A DNA stretch of 59,243 nt from Fonsecaea monophora (taxonomy: Eukaryota; Ascomycota; Eurotiomycetes; Chaetothyriales; Herpotrichiellaceae): positions 1-59,243 of the forward strand of contig NW_019174082.1 of NCBI RefSeq assembly GCF_001642475.1, written 5' to 3'. The notes beneath the pieces were generated by a model. That model saw nothing but the letters and a program-made list of their open reading frames with translations, was not told the DNA's origin and ran no database searches. The translations under genes and the position numbers were made by a program. This document shows, in pieces, positions 9,791 through 21,494 of this stretch. Position 1 is the stretch's first letter, and each line of letters opens with the position of its first letter.

Positions 9791-11105
9791 GTTTGCCGCG
9801 AGCCGAATGACATCGGCTATGTGCTGGGACGGGCAGGATGTCGACTTGTCGAAGATAAATTTCCACTGATAGACTGGTCGTGTGCCCTCCAGACACGGCA
9901 GATGTGTTGGAGACGGTGGCGATTCAGCATGAAAAACGGCCTGACGAGCCAGCCTTTAGTATGATCGCCCATTATGTGTCTCTCGGGGGATGTCCGAATA
10001 GCCGTGGTTCCACCTCCCCATCTATTTCGTGGGGAGTCCTCGCAGCTTGCCGCACATCTTGATGTCCACCTTGATTCGTGACGGAGGTGTGATTGGTGAA
10101 GGCTTTAGAAACAGGCCTTTTCCCTTGGACTCGTCAAATCCCGTTGGAGTTTTGAGCTTTGGATTGGTTGTCTCTACAACATTGATCCAGGAATGCAGGA
10201 CCGGTTATCAGTGAGTCTTGAACCACAGCTCGATTAGGTTGGCTCGACATGGGTTTCGGAGATCGCAGTCCCATTGCAACTGTGGGTCGCAGATAGCCAG
10301 TGTCGCCTTGATAAAGCTTGGATGGTCTGTGCAGTGTGCCTTGCGTAGAACTTTGGAGCACCAGTAGATTCCGAGAATCACCTGCACATACGTGCCATAC
10401 CGCAGTGAAGCTAACCCATCGAACGTCCATCTGCAGGATTGCAGGGCATTGAGTGCTCTGTGTTATCAATCCTGGTAGTACAGGGGTATGGAGCGTATTC
10501 CCTCCCGTCTCCCTGAATCTGGATCTCCCGACTCGACGGATGCTGTAGGTTTTCAGTCAGGGCGTCCGCTTCAAACAGATCATTCTGGAGAGTTTCCGGA
10601 ACCACGGTGAGTGGTATTGCAGCTAATAGGGACATTGATTCGCTTGCACCAGTGTCGTCCACTTCACGGGTCTGCCAGCCTTCAACAAACATGCTTTCAC
10701 GAGGATCAGCGCAGAGAACAAATGTAATGCCGTGGTACAGGCCTGAGCTCCAGACTCGCAAGATATCCTGGATATGATATCCAGATCTAATCCAGCGCCT
10801 CCGTAGGAATCTCGGATAGACAAGTTCGTGAAGTAGGTCATTGATGCTTTTGGTCGCGGCATCCAATGCTTGGTTGGATCTTGCCAAGGCAACTCTGCGG
10901 CATTGGCAACGCCACAGAATCAGCACCCACGAGAATCCGGAGTCATGCTGATAAAGATCGTCAGGATGGTGTTCCGACTCGTTGGCAGGTGTCCGCATCT
11001 ACAAGTCATTTTGGATAGCGAGAATATGTCTGCATCCTCCACATGCGTTGAAAAGAGTTGTTAAACCATAGTATTGATTTTCACTTTTATTTGAATGTCT
11101 TTCTT
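9791..11105. other. Intergenic, with an unassigned minus-strand ORF (10411-10998)
   Basis: The 1.3 kb between the MFS transporter start and MsrB stop contains one ATG-initiated open frame of 195 codons on the minus strand (10411-10998). One stretch, ARSNQALDAATKSINDLLHE, resembles the middle-homology segment of Zn2Cys6 regulators, but what follows does not continue that family. It may be an eroded regulator gene or chance. No other coding signal was found. Confidence 0.35.
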
Positions 11106-11836
11106 TTACTTCGCCTCCCCATTCCCTTGCTTCCCAGCCACTTCGTCCTCCTTGTCGTGAAACTTCAAACTGATACTATTCACACAATGTCTCTCGTCCG
11201 TGGGCGTCGGATATCCTTCGCCCTTGAAGACATGCCCCAGGTGCCCACCGCAATTTGAGCAGACAATCTCGGTCCTCTCCATGCCGAAGCTGTTGTCCGT
11301 GTGCCGGGTCACGGCGCCGGGGATGCTGTCAAAGTACGCGGGCCAGCCGCACCCGGACTTGAACTTGTGGTTGGCCTTGTAGAGAGGTGCGTTACAGGCG
11401 GCGCAGGTATAGACGCCGTGGTCGGGCATGTGCTTATCGTATTCGCCTGTGAAGGGAGCTTCGGTGCCCTTCTCGCGGAGGATGCGGAATTGTTCTGCGA
11501 TAGATGTCAGTGGTGGTTCAATGTGTGGCTGCCCATCAGAGTTGCGATCTCATGGACAGTTGCTATGGGGATATATGTTCCGGACGTACCTTTGTTGAGT
11601 ACCGTCCTCCACTCATCATTCGATCGCGCATCAGGGTAGGTCATCTTGGCTGAAGCTGGGGTTGAGGTTCCGAATAAAGCGCTCAGGAACGGGATCGAGG
11701 ACATAGATTTTGGAACGACGGCGCGACGGGTGTGCGAGAGGCGATTACCCCGCAGCGGTTGTTGGAATCGAAATGCGGTTGCGTTGCCGAATGTATAGAG
11801 CCTGCGAACGATCCTAGGAAATGATGAGAAGCGCAT
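11106..11836 (-). CDS. Peptide-methionine (R)-S-oxide reductase (MsrB)
   Basis: It reduces the R-epimer of methionine sulfoxide in proteins, as part of oxidative damage repair. Exons 11590-11836 and 11106-11494 give 211 aa. The MsrB fold covers about residues 75-195. Zinc ligands are YTCAAC (C113, C116) and VCSNC (C161, C164). SGCGWPAYF carries C131, GGHLGHVF follows, and the catalytic Cys is C186 in RHCVNSISLKF. The first 45 residues are rich in Arg, Ser, Phe and Leu with no acids, as in a mitochondrial presequence. A second ATG (Met45, MSSIPFLSALFG) would give a shorter cytosolic form. TATATA lies about 30 nt upstream of the first ATG, at 11867-11874, which could favour the internal start if it acts as a TATA box. 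Confidence 0.93.
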
Positions 11837-12222
11837 CAAGAGAGGGATGCCTGGGACGATGGGATGATATATAGACCTCGTCGGGAGCCGGCAATAGAGC
11901 GAGAGGCAAGGAACGAGACCGACGAAATGCGTATTTGCGAGTTCTGCGCCTCCAACACGCAAGGGTTGATGATGCAATGAAATACTTTGGTCATCATGAT
12001 TGGCTGGACGGGCAACAATGTGGGACTTTGATTTTGGAATCATTCAGTAGCGGCGAGGCTGAGATACGCAGCCTCGGCCGCCAGTAGCAACTAGGCACAA
12101 GGTATTTGGAATTACCGTGACAAACAGTAACAGAGTCTGGCACTCAATTCAGTACTCAAATCTATCCATATCCATGTTCTCTAGATCTCCAAAAGAGCAT
12201 TTGCTTCGAGCTACACTGTCAT
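11837..12222. other. Intergenic (MsrB 5' region)
   Basis: These 386 bp lie between the MsrB ATG and the stop of the CUE-Smr gene, and hold the MsrB promoter. Apart from the TATATA at 11867-11874, nothing distinctive is visible. Confidence 0.5.
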
Positions 12223-13856
12223 TCATGCACGCCTCTTACCCGTCACTGTCAACTCACCATGGCCAATTTCCACCTTCCATCCCTCCTTCAGGAGCATTTT
12301 GCTTACCGCTGGTCCTATCCGCGGAGCATGATTCTTGCTATGAGTTCCCAGCCCGGTCACTATTCTGAAGCCGGTCCTAGCAGGTCCGCCACCTCCAGAA
12401 GCATATTTGGCGTCACCCAACCCATCCCACCAGCTCTGTGTTTTTGCTCGGGCAATTCGAACTGCATCTTGTACCGTCACGCCATGAAGATCGAGGACGT
12501 TTGAAGAAGATTGTCTAGCCACGAGCAAGTCTGCTTCCGCAGCTTTGGCTTCCTTTGCAGCTCTGACGCGTTCTCGGCCAATCTCAGAGTAGTGCGCTGC
12601 AACACCTCCGTAGAGACGATCGGATTTGCTTCGTCTGTATGCTGCGGCAGCTTGATCAAAACTTTGACCTGCAGCTATCCGGAAACTAGCTGCAGATGCC
12701 CGATATGGGTCAATAGCCAGACCCTCCGGTGCGGTCGAGGCGGTTCTGGGGACTTCGTCTTCCCCGAGATTCAGAGGGGCATACTGGGCGGCAGCCTGCA
12801 GCTTCCCGGTTGTTGGCACAGTCTCGGCCACTGACATGGCTTCCAACAATTCCTGAGCCGCAGAGGGTATATGTCGGGCTAGTCTCAGCAGACCATACAA
12901 TTGTGACTTGGGCACATATTCAAACTGGCTCTGAAATTCCGCAATCTGCATATCGAGGAGGGGATCGACTTCTGCCGACTTACTGTATGCCTCCCCTTCT
13001 CTTATTGCTAGCGCGCGAATGGTAGACGCCAGCCGCGCATCGTTGGCATGATATATAGACCGCACTAGTTGGGGTTGGAGCTTGGTCCTAGAACAAATGA
13101 AGTCGACATCTTTAGACATTGTAGCCCAGACATTGGTAGGAGTGGGCTCTAACTCATAAGGCGAGGAGGAGCCTGAATTCGCACGCGAAGACTCAGTTGT
13201 GCGGTGTTTCCGTTTCTTCCTTCCTTTTCTTTGCAGGAGAGCATCTTCTGCAAATCCATCTACCCCTTTCAAGATAGGCACATCTTCTGGTTCTTCCCCC
13301 AGTCCCTGGTTAAGGAAGGAGAGGTTGAGAAGCTCATCGACGGCCTTGTCAAGGCATCCTGCGTGGCTCTCCAAGACACTGGACAGCTCACGTTTGGGTA
13401 TGTTTGGAAACACATGCCGCAGCCGACCTATCTTCTTCTCAGTTGACAAGGTGTTATCCTGATCATTTCCCGGGCTGTCTGAGTCATTCCACCGCAAGTC
13501 GGAGATACCAGTGGTTATGCTCGTGACACCGTTGGAGAAGTTGTCTTCGGGGCACGACCTGGACGTGTCGGTGGCATCTATGAGGTGTGCAGGAGCTCCT
13601 GTACCCGAAGGATCAAATTCTGCGTCCTCTTGTTCTATTGCACTAGCCTTGAGGCTATCAAGGTCCGCCGTCAAGGCTGCCCTATCCCGGGGCAGTTGGT
13701 AATCAGACGCGATGGCGTAGAAAAGGGCATCATCCAGCGGAGGACAATATTGGGCTCGAAGAGCCTAACGAGAGATCAGACAATTGCCAGGCAAGAAGGG
13801 ACGAGGGATTTTCTTCATACCTCTACCTCCGCAGGTGAAGTTTCCAAGTCAACCAT
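12223..13856 (-). CDS. CUE-domain and Smr-domain protein (Cue2-like endonuclease)
   Basis: In yeast, Cue2 cleaves mRNA at collided ribosomes in no-go decay; this architecture matches it. Exons 13821-13856 and 12223-13764 give 525 aa (start MVDLETSPAEVE). A CUE ubiquitin-binding domain is seen at RLRHVFPNIPKRELSSVLES with a following LNLSFL. A DUF1771-type helical segment follows (FDQAAAAYRRSKSDRLYGGV), then a C-terminal Smr domain with the diagnostic VLDLHGVTVQDAV and the TGLGTHSKN loop, ending HGELTVTGKRRA. DxH of VLDLHG and the GxGxHS-like loop are the residues tied to nuclease activity. Only one clear CUE is visible; a second, weaker UBA-like repeat may lie around FICSRTKLQPQLVRSIYHAN. Family confidence is high; the ribosome-quality-control role is by analogy. 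Confidence 0.88.
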
Positions 13857-14821
13857 GCTGAGATGTTGGGGTTGATCATGTTTGATTCGGCGGGGCTAGT
13901 CTGGGATTTGTAGGGTATTCTCGTGTTCGCAGGGTAAACATTTGGTGCAAAGGGTCAGGATGAAGAGGCATTGTGACGTACTGGTTGAGAGTGTTGGGTG
14001 AGGATGGAGGGGAGTTTTCAGCCTCAAGATGGTGATGCAACTTCTTTGTTAGGTGCCACCAGTGCGAAGGCCACGACGGCCTAGCCCGCCTTGCCCGCCA
14101 CGCCAACGCCGCTACTAAAGTTCCAGCCTAATGAACTCAAGCCGCAATAACTCGGCAGCCTCGAGGACTTGCAGGGCGCAGAGAGGCTCAACTTCGGCTC
14201 AGCCAATCAATTACCAACGTCATCAACTCCACCTATGCGAACTCCTTCAGCCTTACTCAAGGTTGGGGCTCAGCTATACACGACTATGCTATATCTGGTA
14301 GAACTCATCCAACAGTCCACGACATCTAAATGCTCGAAGCAACGGAGAACAACCGCTCTCTGCAGTAAGGATGTGGAATATACAGAGTTCCTACGTCCAC
14401 TCCACGAGGCTCGGCCCTACCCAATACCATGTTAGACGGGCGAGACTTGTCCACGTCAAGCTCTTCAACACCGCACGAAGCCTATCTGGAATGGCAGTGC
14501 GAAAAACACACAGACGTCGCTGATGAGCGCTCACGCAGATATGCCCCTATCATGGCGTTCAAGGACGAACAGGATATAATTCCCATCATAGCCAGACCAA
14601 GTAGATAAGCTATCAGAAAGTAGCGGAACGGAATGCAGCAAGATGAGAACGACGTATCGCCTGCTGTATACATTGACACACCCATCAGCTGAGTCGACTT
14701 CATGTCACTCAAACCATTTCACCACTCGATTCCAGGCGGGAGCTGAGGGAAAAGCAAAAGAGGAAGAGGAGGGAAGAACAACAAGGATAGGAGCTGAAGG
14801 AGAGCAAGAATCATCCATCTC
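13857..14821. other. Intergenic
   Basis: The 965 bp between the CUE-Smr start and the NTF2-like stop hold the CUE-Smr promoter. Open frames at 14169-14435 (plus) and 14482-14712 (minus) have no recognisable motif and look like chance. Nothing else is seen. Confidence 0.45.
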
Positions 14822-15298
14822 TCATTTCCCTTCCTCCCCCATTTCAGCGATCGCAGTCTTCAACTCATGCGCGTCCAGGTACACCTCGTAAAGCTCAGCC
14901 TGAAGATCGGCCCCGTCGCCCGGATCCGCGAACTTGATCATGCTGGCAAAGTCGACGGCGATTTTGCGACCGTTGCGCAGCTTGTACCACAGTGACCCGT
15001 TCACAATCACCTCCTGCTTCCCCGGCCCGGCGCCCCCGGCCAGCACGAAGCACTTGTCCAGGGTGTGCTCGAGGTCGACGACAGGCCCGTTCGTCGGGTG
15101 GATCATGGCGTTGCGAAAGGAACGGATGGCTTCGTGGCCCGTCACGGCTGACCCGAACAACAGCTGGCCTTCGGGGGCGAACAGGCTGAGGTAGCTGTTG
15201 TCCGAGTGCGGGTCGTCCCACGAGCGAAAGAACGCTGGGAGTTGTTTGTCCAGAGGGGACGGGATGGAGGATTGGTTGGAGAAAGTGTAGTTGGCCAT
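14822..15298 (-). CDS. NTF2-like / SnoaL-type domain protein
   Basis: This is a small alpha+beta cone protein of 158 aa from the ATG at 15298 (MANYTFSNQSS). The frame is open upstream to 15346, with another Met there. The fold is suggested by an N-terminal helix (LPAFFRSWDD), a GHEAIRSFRNAMIHP segment, and a run of beta strands such as KQEVIVNGSLWYKL and RKIAVDFASMIKF, ending in a predicted helix, ELYEVYLDAHELKTAI. Fungal relatives of this type are mostly uncharacterised; members of the superfamily act as hydratases, isomerases or scaffolds. There is no signal peptide or membrane segment. No intron was found. The family call is by pattern, not by catalytic residues. Confidence 0.6.
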   Translation of the reverse strand: MANYTFSNQSSIPSPLDKQLPAFFRSWDDPHSDNSYLSLFAPEGQLLFGSAVTGHEAIRSFRNAMIHPTNGPVVDLEHTLDKCFVLAGGAGPGKQEVIVNGSLWYKLRNGRKIAVDFASMIKFADPGDGADLQAELYEVYLDAHELKTAIAEMGEEGK

Positions 15299-15710
15299 GG
15301 ACTCTGTTGTGCCTCGACTCGCTTCGTGCTGTTTGTTTCCTCGCACGTCTGATGTTGGACAATGTCAGCAAAGGATGGAAAGGTGTCGACACAAGCTTCC
15401 TAGCTGTATATACAGATTCCACCTATATCATGCTGGGATGGCCGAGGCCTCAACCTCAGATTGTGGGGTAAAATACGAGCATCGGGAGATAATCAACTGC
15501 CGACCACTTGGTTGATTCGATGAATCAAAGCACTAAAACAAAGAGGGGAATTGGTATCAGGTGCTTTTCGTGTTTCGAATGTCATTCATTCATAGCTTCA
15601 TCAAATGTAAGAGCACATCGTCTGCCGCTCTATCGAATAGAAGGGGATGAACATAAGCTGTGCTTAAAGGTCCGCCAATCTTCCATGCCTCATAACTCAT
15701 ACCGTTAAAT
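15299..15710. other. Intergenic
   Basis: The 412 bp between the NTF2-like start and the Lsb5-like stop hold the upstream region of the former. No specific element recognised. Confidence 0.45.
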
Positions 15711-17481
15711 CTACACTTCCTTCCACGTGTACCCCTTTCTCCCTAGAGAGTCGGGGTCGGGAGTTTTCATAGCGTTTTTATCAGCAAAAGGGTCATCCGA
15801 ATCGTCCTCGACATCTGTCTCGCTCTCGCTGTCGCTTTCGACTTGCTTGGTCCTCCAATTCTTGGAATTCGACGATGGCCGTGGCGGTGGCATCGCAATA
15901 TTGCGGGGGGTTGGCCGGGGAGGTTTGGGTGGAGCAGAAATGCTGAGCCCAGCGACCAGCTTCTCTGCATCTCTCGCAGCAGACGCCTCACTTTTAGCTG
16001 CTTGTCGACTGAGATGTTGTGCTTCTTCGAGCTCGCTGTCCGAATCGTCATCTACCGACTTGTCGAGAACTTCGAACGCCATCAGAGCATTGACCAGCTC
16101 TTCGTTGGCGTGGATCAAACCGCCCAAGAACTCCTCGGACTCGACGAATTGGATGTATCGCAGAATCTGACGTCGAAGCTGTTTGCAGGTTTCGAAGCGT
16201 TTCATAACTTCGGGATTGTCTGACACGCGCTGAGACTCGCGGTTGACCAGCCTCAAGGCATTGGCCAAACCAGTGGAAGCAACTGAAGATGCAGCGATCG
16301 ATTGTAAGATATTGGGTTTTTCCTTCTCCAGGTTGAATCCTCCCTTGGCTTGTTTGCTTTTCTTGTCCTTCTTGACCTTTTTGGGGGCAAATGTGGACGA
16401 TTCCCCGAGAGCAACGGGAGAAGGTTGCTTTCGTAAAGTTGCGGGGTTGGATGACTCGCCGGATCTTGGGTAGCTATCGGACCTCGTTCTTGCAATCTCC
16501 ATCTCTTGCTCTCTTGCAACGTCTTCTTCTGTCTCCCGGAGCACCCTGCTTTGCTCGCGTCGTTGCTGCACCGGTTGATGAGTTCGAGGCAATGTGTTAT
16601 AGAGGGACTTGGCCCCTTCCAAGCCTGGACTTTCTTTTGAGCTTGCAACCCACTGCCCGAAGAGGTCTTTGCATTTTGAGCGAACATCCTGGTCCGAAGT
16701 AGGGTCAGCCGCGGCTATTCGAAGTCGTTCCAATAGAGGACCATCGGACAATAACGCGCGTTGTAGTCTTGTCCCACCATTTTGTAGGAGACCGTCGAGA
16801 ATGGTAAGGGCCCGGAGTTGCCGGTGCACGTTGCCATATTTCAACTTCTTCCGCAGAGCTCGAGCAACTTCCTGCGCACCAGTGGCTTGTAACTTGACGA
16901 CTTCGAGAAGATCAGGGATGCCAGCAACGTCGTCTTCCTCATAGGTTTCCGAGGTCAATTGTTCGACGTTGACCGAGATGGCGGAATATGGTTTCTTCTG
17001 TTTGTGGTACCGATAACGAGTGATTAGTTGATACCTTCTCCGAGATCGCGCACAACAAGAGAAATGTAGGATGAGAGCAAGGAGCCGCTTGCAGCCCTTC
17101 TTGTCAGGGAACCGGCGAGTTAGGATCTCAGGGTTTGGCTGTGCGGGATAGGCGTCAAAGGTCCTCCTCTTCTTGCGAGCGCAGCGGACGCACTCCTCCG
17201 GCTCTTGACAATGGATCAAGCTTTCGACCTCGTAGGGATCGGCTACCTGGGGACTCTCAGGTCGAGGCAGGTCGACGAATCCAGCATCGGGAGCACATGC
17301 TGGAGCGTGCACCAGGAATATCGACATTGAGGGCTTCATTGGGAGCACCGGTATGGCGGGCACTGGGCGGGGTAGGTGATTTGGGGATGGAGATGGGCGG
17401 AACAGGGTCAAGACATGGCAGAAACAAGGGACAATAAGAGATGATATAGGAAGAGAGAGGACTCACCGAGGCGGAGAACAT
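15711..17481 (-). CDS. Lsb5-like VHS-GAT protein (endocytosis / actin patch)
   Basis: Lsb5 links ubiquitinated cargo, Las17 and cortical actin in endosomal transport. Exons 17467-17481 (MFSAS) and 15711-16997 give 433 aa beginning MFSASKKPYSAISVNVEQL. The VHS domain follows (about residues 6-150), with KLKYGNVHRQLRALTILDGL and DLFGQWVASSK. A basic Lys-rich linker comes next, then a GAT-like three-helix bundle (about 240-330; RFETCKQLRRQILRYIQFVE, GLIHANEELVNALMAFEVLD). The tail is rich in Pro and acidic residues (KPPRPTPRNIAMPPPRPS, DDPFADKN). The DPF motif may bind an adaptor ear. The 469-nt intron is long for this window and stays open in frame with exon 2 for about 138 codons, so an alternative upstream start cannot be excluded. 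Confidence 0.82.
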
Positions 17482-20126
17482 GGTTATAGAGGGCCTATGC
17501 ACAGGTAGGTCAGAGGCGTACGGAAATGAGACTGGTAAATTGGGGGTTGAGCATCCAGGTGTGAACGGGTTGGAACTTCGATGGTGGATGGTTTGCTGCA
17601 TCGGGCCCTAGTGGCCTGCGGAGCCAAGAAGGGAAAGGCTCCAAAATAGGACCCAGTCAGTGACAGTCACCTGCAAAACCAGGCCTTGGGGGGCGTTTTG
17701 GGGGGAAAGAGTCGCCAAAGCCACCGGGATCACTGCTAAAAAGTTGTTTGTTTAGGCGATAGCAGATGCCCCTCATTCCCCACTTTAGCAGCCACTACCT
17801 GTTAATTAACCCACTTCTCGCTGGAATCGCGGGCATCGCGTCCACTTCACATTGGCTTTTGGGGCAAATTGCGCTCTGTTTCCAAGGAAGAAAGCTCAAT
17901 TTTGGCGTTAATGGGGATCAAGGTACTGCGCCTCAATAACCTCAGCATTCCTTATACGTTGCGAAAGCCTGAATTCGCCTGGGCCTGGAGATTTGGTAAA
18001 CAACCAAACAGACGAAATGACTCGTATTTTCTCACATCATTCTGGATCTTATCTGACGCCAACACAGTTTGTTGACAAGCCAGCAAACCCCGGCAGGGGA
18101 ACACAACCCAAATGATCTGGTAACTTCGTCGTTTCGCTGCTCAGGACCTTCCCCAGCTGTCACTTATTCTTCCATCTCAACGTCGGCACGGACTGACACC
18201 TTTTCGCCGATATGGCACTATTCAAGAGGAGGCATACTGCATAGGACACTGGACTTTGGCCACTTTGGGCCGTGGTGTTTGGTCTACCACGGTAAGCGCA
18301 GGTCTTAAAGTGCCACGAGGCACGCGGAAGGCCAAGTGGTGGAGACGCGAAGGATCTGGATCCAGTGAGTAGCCGTTCCGAAAGAGGGAGATGGTGCATG
18401 GTTCAAGGAGTTAATGGCACATATTTACTCGCAGGCTAGCTGAATCCTTTCGACCACACGCATCATTCCTCACAGATGGTTCGCCAGTCAAGATGAGGCC
18501 ACACCGCTTTGCTCTATCAGAATCTTCCTCCCGAGCTGGCTGATCCCTTCCAAACAAAAGCGCACCCGTCTAGATCTTCGAGCCGAACAGACGAGTAGGA
18601 TTTGAAGGGAAAAAGCAAATTCAATGCGGACCGAGGAGTTTGTAGTTGCCGACCGTTTGTGCTTTTTACTTTGTCGAGTAGCAAATATCCGCCGGTGGTT
18701 AGAGCACATTGTGTCGAGGACCAGGACTTCCCATCTGTTGTTCCTCGATAGGTTTGAAGCCTCAGGGTTGCACCTGGGGGGCTGGGGGGTCACACTGCTA
18801 GGGGCGAAGTGCGAGCTTCAAAGAGCAAAGACGGCGCGTGCCAATGCTGATTCCTCATGTTCAATATTAATGGGTGGTCAGAACGAGAATTTGTTTCTAT
18901 TTCCACCGGTTTTTGTTGAACGAACGGGGCTGGTTTACCTGCAAAGGGGCACACGCCCTTTCTGATGCATCATCCCAGCACAGAGAGCAGCAAATCGTAA
19001 CCTAACGAATCCCTGAGTTATGATTGTGCCCAGGGAAGCAAACAAATAGAGGTATGGACTGTAGTTCTTCCAAGGTGGTGTTTCTCAAGCCACCAGCGTA
19101 ATCCACTGTGCCTGCATAAAGTCCTGCGTGTACTCCCGTCCTCCGAACCGGCGTCGGTCTTGCCCAACCGAGATACAAGGGCCCATCTGGTCCATTCCAG
19201 GAAGAGCTTCGAAATGCTTAAAGCCACACCGGCGGGCTGGCGTGGAGGATCTTGGGAGCTTGGGACACTGCGAGACGGATAGGTAGAGGGTCAATGGATT
19301 TGGCAATTCGATGGTGGGATTGCGTGATCACCCAGCAGAGCTAGGGCTCTGTGGGCACTGCAAGAAGATAAGACATGGCGTTCCCCCTGTGTTGAAGACG
19401 TACGTAGGTTATGATTGTCGTCGGCTTTTCACCAACGGCCACCTTCAACAACAACAAAAACAAAAACAAAACATGGCGAGCAGATATTGAACTCTGACCG
19501 GATTGGCAGATGCGCCAAGATCGACATGCGTTGGATCCCGTGTCGCCGCCCGTGGAACAGCCAAACTCTGAAAACTGCGAGAACTGCCAGAGGCTGGACG
19601 GCCCAACTGGTTGTTGACTGACACTGAGGCTGAATTGAAGCCTAGGCCGTTGAGAAGCCTCCCGCGCCTGCCTCTGGCACCTCTGGCCCCCAAAAAGCTG
19701 AGCGTCAGGCTGCCTGACTGCCCAATTGTCTCTGTCTGACTGAATTCTTGACTTGCCCTACCCCTCCATCCCCTACTGTCCTACTACTGCATGCGAAAAA
19801 AAAAACCATTGAGAGTTTCTTCCCCAGATTGGCGGTGAGTGATGAACTTGCTCCTCCTGTTCAATCCCAACCAACGCATCCACTTTCGATCCCACCGTCG
19901 ACTCTCTATCACTACTCTTACAATCGTCATCTTCTTCTGCTCCGCTGCCATCCTGATCGTCGCTTTCATCCTGGCACCGTCTCCCCGTCCAGCAGCTTCA
20001 TCTCTGCTCCCTCGTCTGAGTGCCTTGATCGCTCAATTTCCGCCGGCAGCCCCCTTTCCCCTCCTAAGCTTCATATCAAGCCTTGGCATCAAATCCGGAT
20101 CTCAACGAAACGCCGCTCTCCACAAG
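17482..20126. other. Large gene-poor interval
   Basis: These 2.6 kb lie between two divergent genes (Lsb5-like and the Hal2-like nucleotidase). Open frames are short, overlap on both strands and show no family motif. Near 19446-19472 there is an A-rich CAACAACAAAAACAAAAAC tract. The last 290 nt (19839-20126) are CT-rich, typical of fungal 5' leaders, but stay open in frame with the nucleotidase. I see no RNA gene. Confidence 0.5.
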
Positions 20127-21200
20127 ATGGCACCCACCAAGGAATACGAGCATGAGCTCAGAGTTGCCCAGCTGGCCGTCGCCCGTGCCGCCATCTTGAC
20201 CAAGGCAGTCTTCCACGAGAAGGCCAAGGGCACCGTGTCCAAGGACGATAAATCCCCCGTGACGATCGGCGACTTTGGCGCCCAGGCCCTAATCATCGCC
20301 GCCATCAAGCACAATTTTCCTAATGACGAGGTTGTCGGCGAAGAAGAAGCCTCCTCTCTCCGTGAACAAAAAGACCTCTCGTCCAAGATCTGGAACCTGG
20401 TCAAGGATGTTCGACTGGACGATCCGTCCATCGATGCCGTGCTCGGCGGACCGCTCAAGTCTGAAGAGGCAATGCTCGACGCTATCGACCAAGGCAACTC
20501 GGCCGGCGGCAACAAGGGCCGCATTTGGGCGTTGGACCCCATTGATGGCACCAAGGGTTTCCTCCGCGGCGGACAGTATGCCGTGTGTCTTGCCCTCATG
20601 GTCGACGGCGACGTTAAAGTCGGGGTTCTAGGCTGCCCGAACCTGCCAGTCGATGACTCGGCTCCACTCACAGAGGACATCGGTGCCGCGGCCACCGACG
20701 CGGAAGAGAAAGGAGTTCTCTTCTCCGCCGTGCAGGGTCAGGGCGCGACCTCGCAACCCCTGACAAGAGGTCTCCCCACAACTGGTCAACCGATCCACGT
20801 GAGCAAGATCTCCAAGGTGAGCGAGGCTGTCATGTGCGAGTCGGTTGAGCCAGGTCACTCGAGTAAAGGCGACAATGCACTGATCGCGGAGAAGCTGGGC
20901 ATTACGGGCCGCCCTGTGCAGATGGACAGCCAGGCCAAGTACGGTAGTGTGGCCCGAGGAGCTGGGGATCTCTATCTCCGCCTGCCCGTGCGCAAGGACT
21001 ATATTGAGAAAATCTGGGACCACGCTGCTGGCGACCTGATCGTGCGCGAGGCCGGCGGCCAGGTCACCGACGTTACTGGCAAGAGACTCAACTTCAGCCT
21101 CGGCCGGACCTTGCTCGAGAACAAGGGCGTTATTGCGACTCCGGCCAACGTGCACGCCGAGGTCCTCAAGGCTGTCCAGGAAGTATTGGCTGCGAAATAA
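20127..21200 (+). CDS. 3'(2'),5'-bisphosphate nucleotidase (Hal2/Met22 type)
   Basis: It hydrolyses 3'-phosphoadenosine 5'-phosphate to AMP, relieving inhibition of sulfate assimilation and RNA exonucleases; it is lithium- and sodium-sensitive. The CDS gives 357 aa, the usual length. Metal-binding motifs: E72/E73 in VVGEEEA, D137 and D140 in LDPIDGTKGF, and WDHAAGD near 297-303. D49 in TIGDFGAQA is the first ligand region. The start MAPTKEYEHEL fits the family. The frame, however, is open from ATG 19839, adding 96 codons with a strongly hydrophobic run, TLTIVIFFCSAAILIVAFIL, flanked by basic residues. This would make a signal-anchored form (see findings). No intron seen. Confidence 0.93.
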   Translation: MAPTKEYEHELRVAQLAVARAAILTKAVFHEKAKGTVSKDDKSPVTIGDFGAQALIIAAIKHNFPNDEVVGEEEASSLREQKDLSSKIWNLVKDVRLDDPSIDAVLGGPLKSEEAMLDAIDQGNSAGGNKGRIWALDPIDGTKGFLRGGQYAVCLALMVDGDVKVGVLGCPNLPVDDSAPLTEDIGAAATDAEEKGVLFSAVQGQGATSQPLTRGLPTTGQPIHVSKISKVSEAVMCESVEPGHSSKGDNALIAEKLGITGRPVQMDSQAKYGSVARGAGDLYLRLPVRKDYIEKIWDHAAGDLIVREAGGQVTDVTGKRLNFSLGRTLLENKGVIATPANVHAEVLKAVQEVLAAK

Positions 21201-21494
21201 ATGATATGTCTCAAAACAGAATCGCGTTACAGAGAGAGGCATAGATTGGGGACAAAAACTTTGGCGCTGGAAGAACAAGGCCGAGGATTATGTTAGATCT
21301 TTGTGACTGGTTGAGCGACTGATTGATTGATTGAACGAATGGGAAAATGATTCAAGTAGGGCTCTCATTGAATGCCTGTACACATTGATAGATGGATTGA
21401 ACGAATAGCAGACACCGTTGACTCGGTGATTGCTCACGACACTACGAGGTACATTGCACTGCACTTTGCCTCTGAGGAGGTAGGGGTACTGGGT

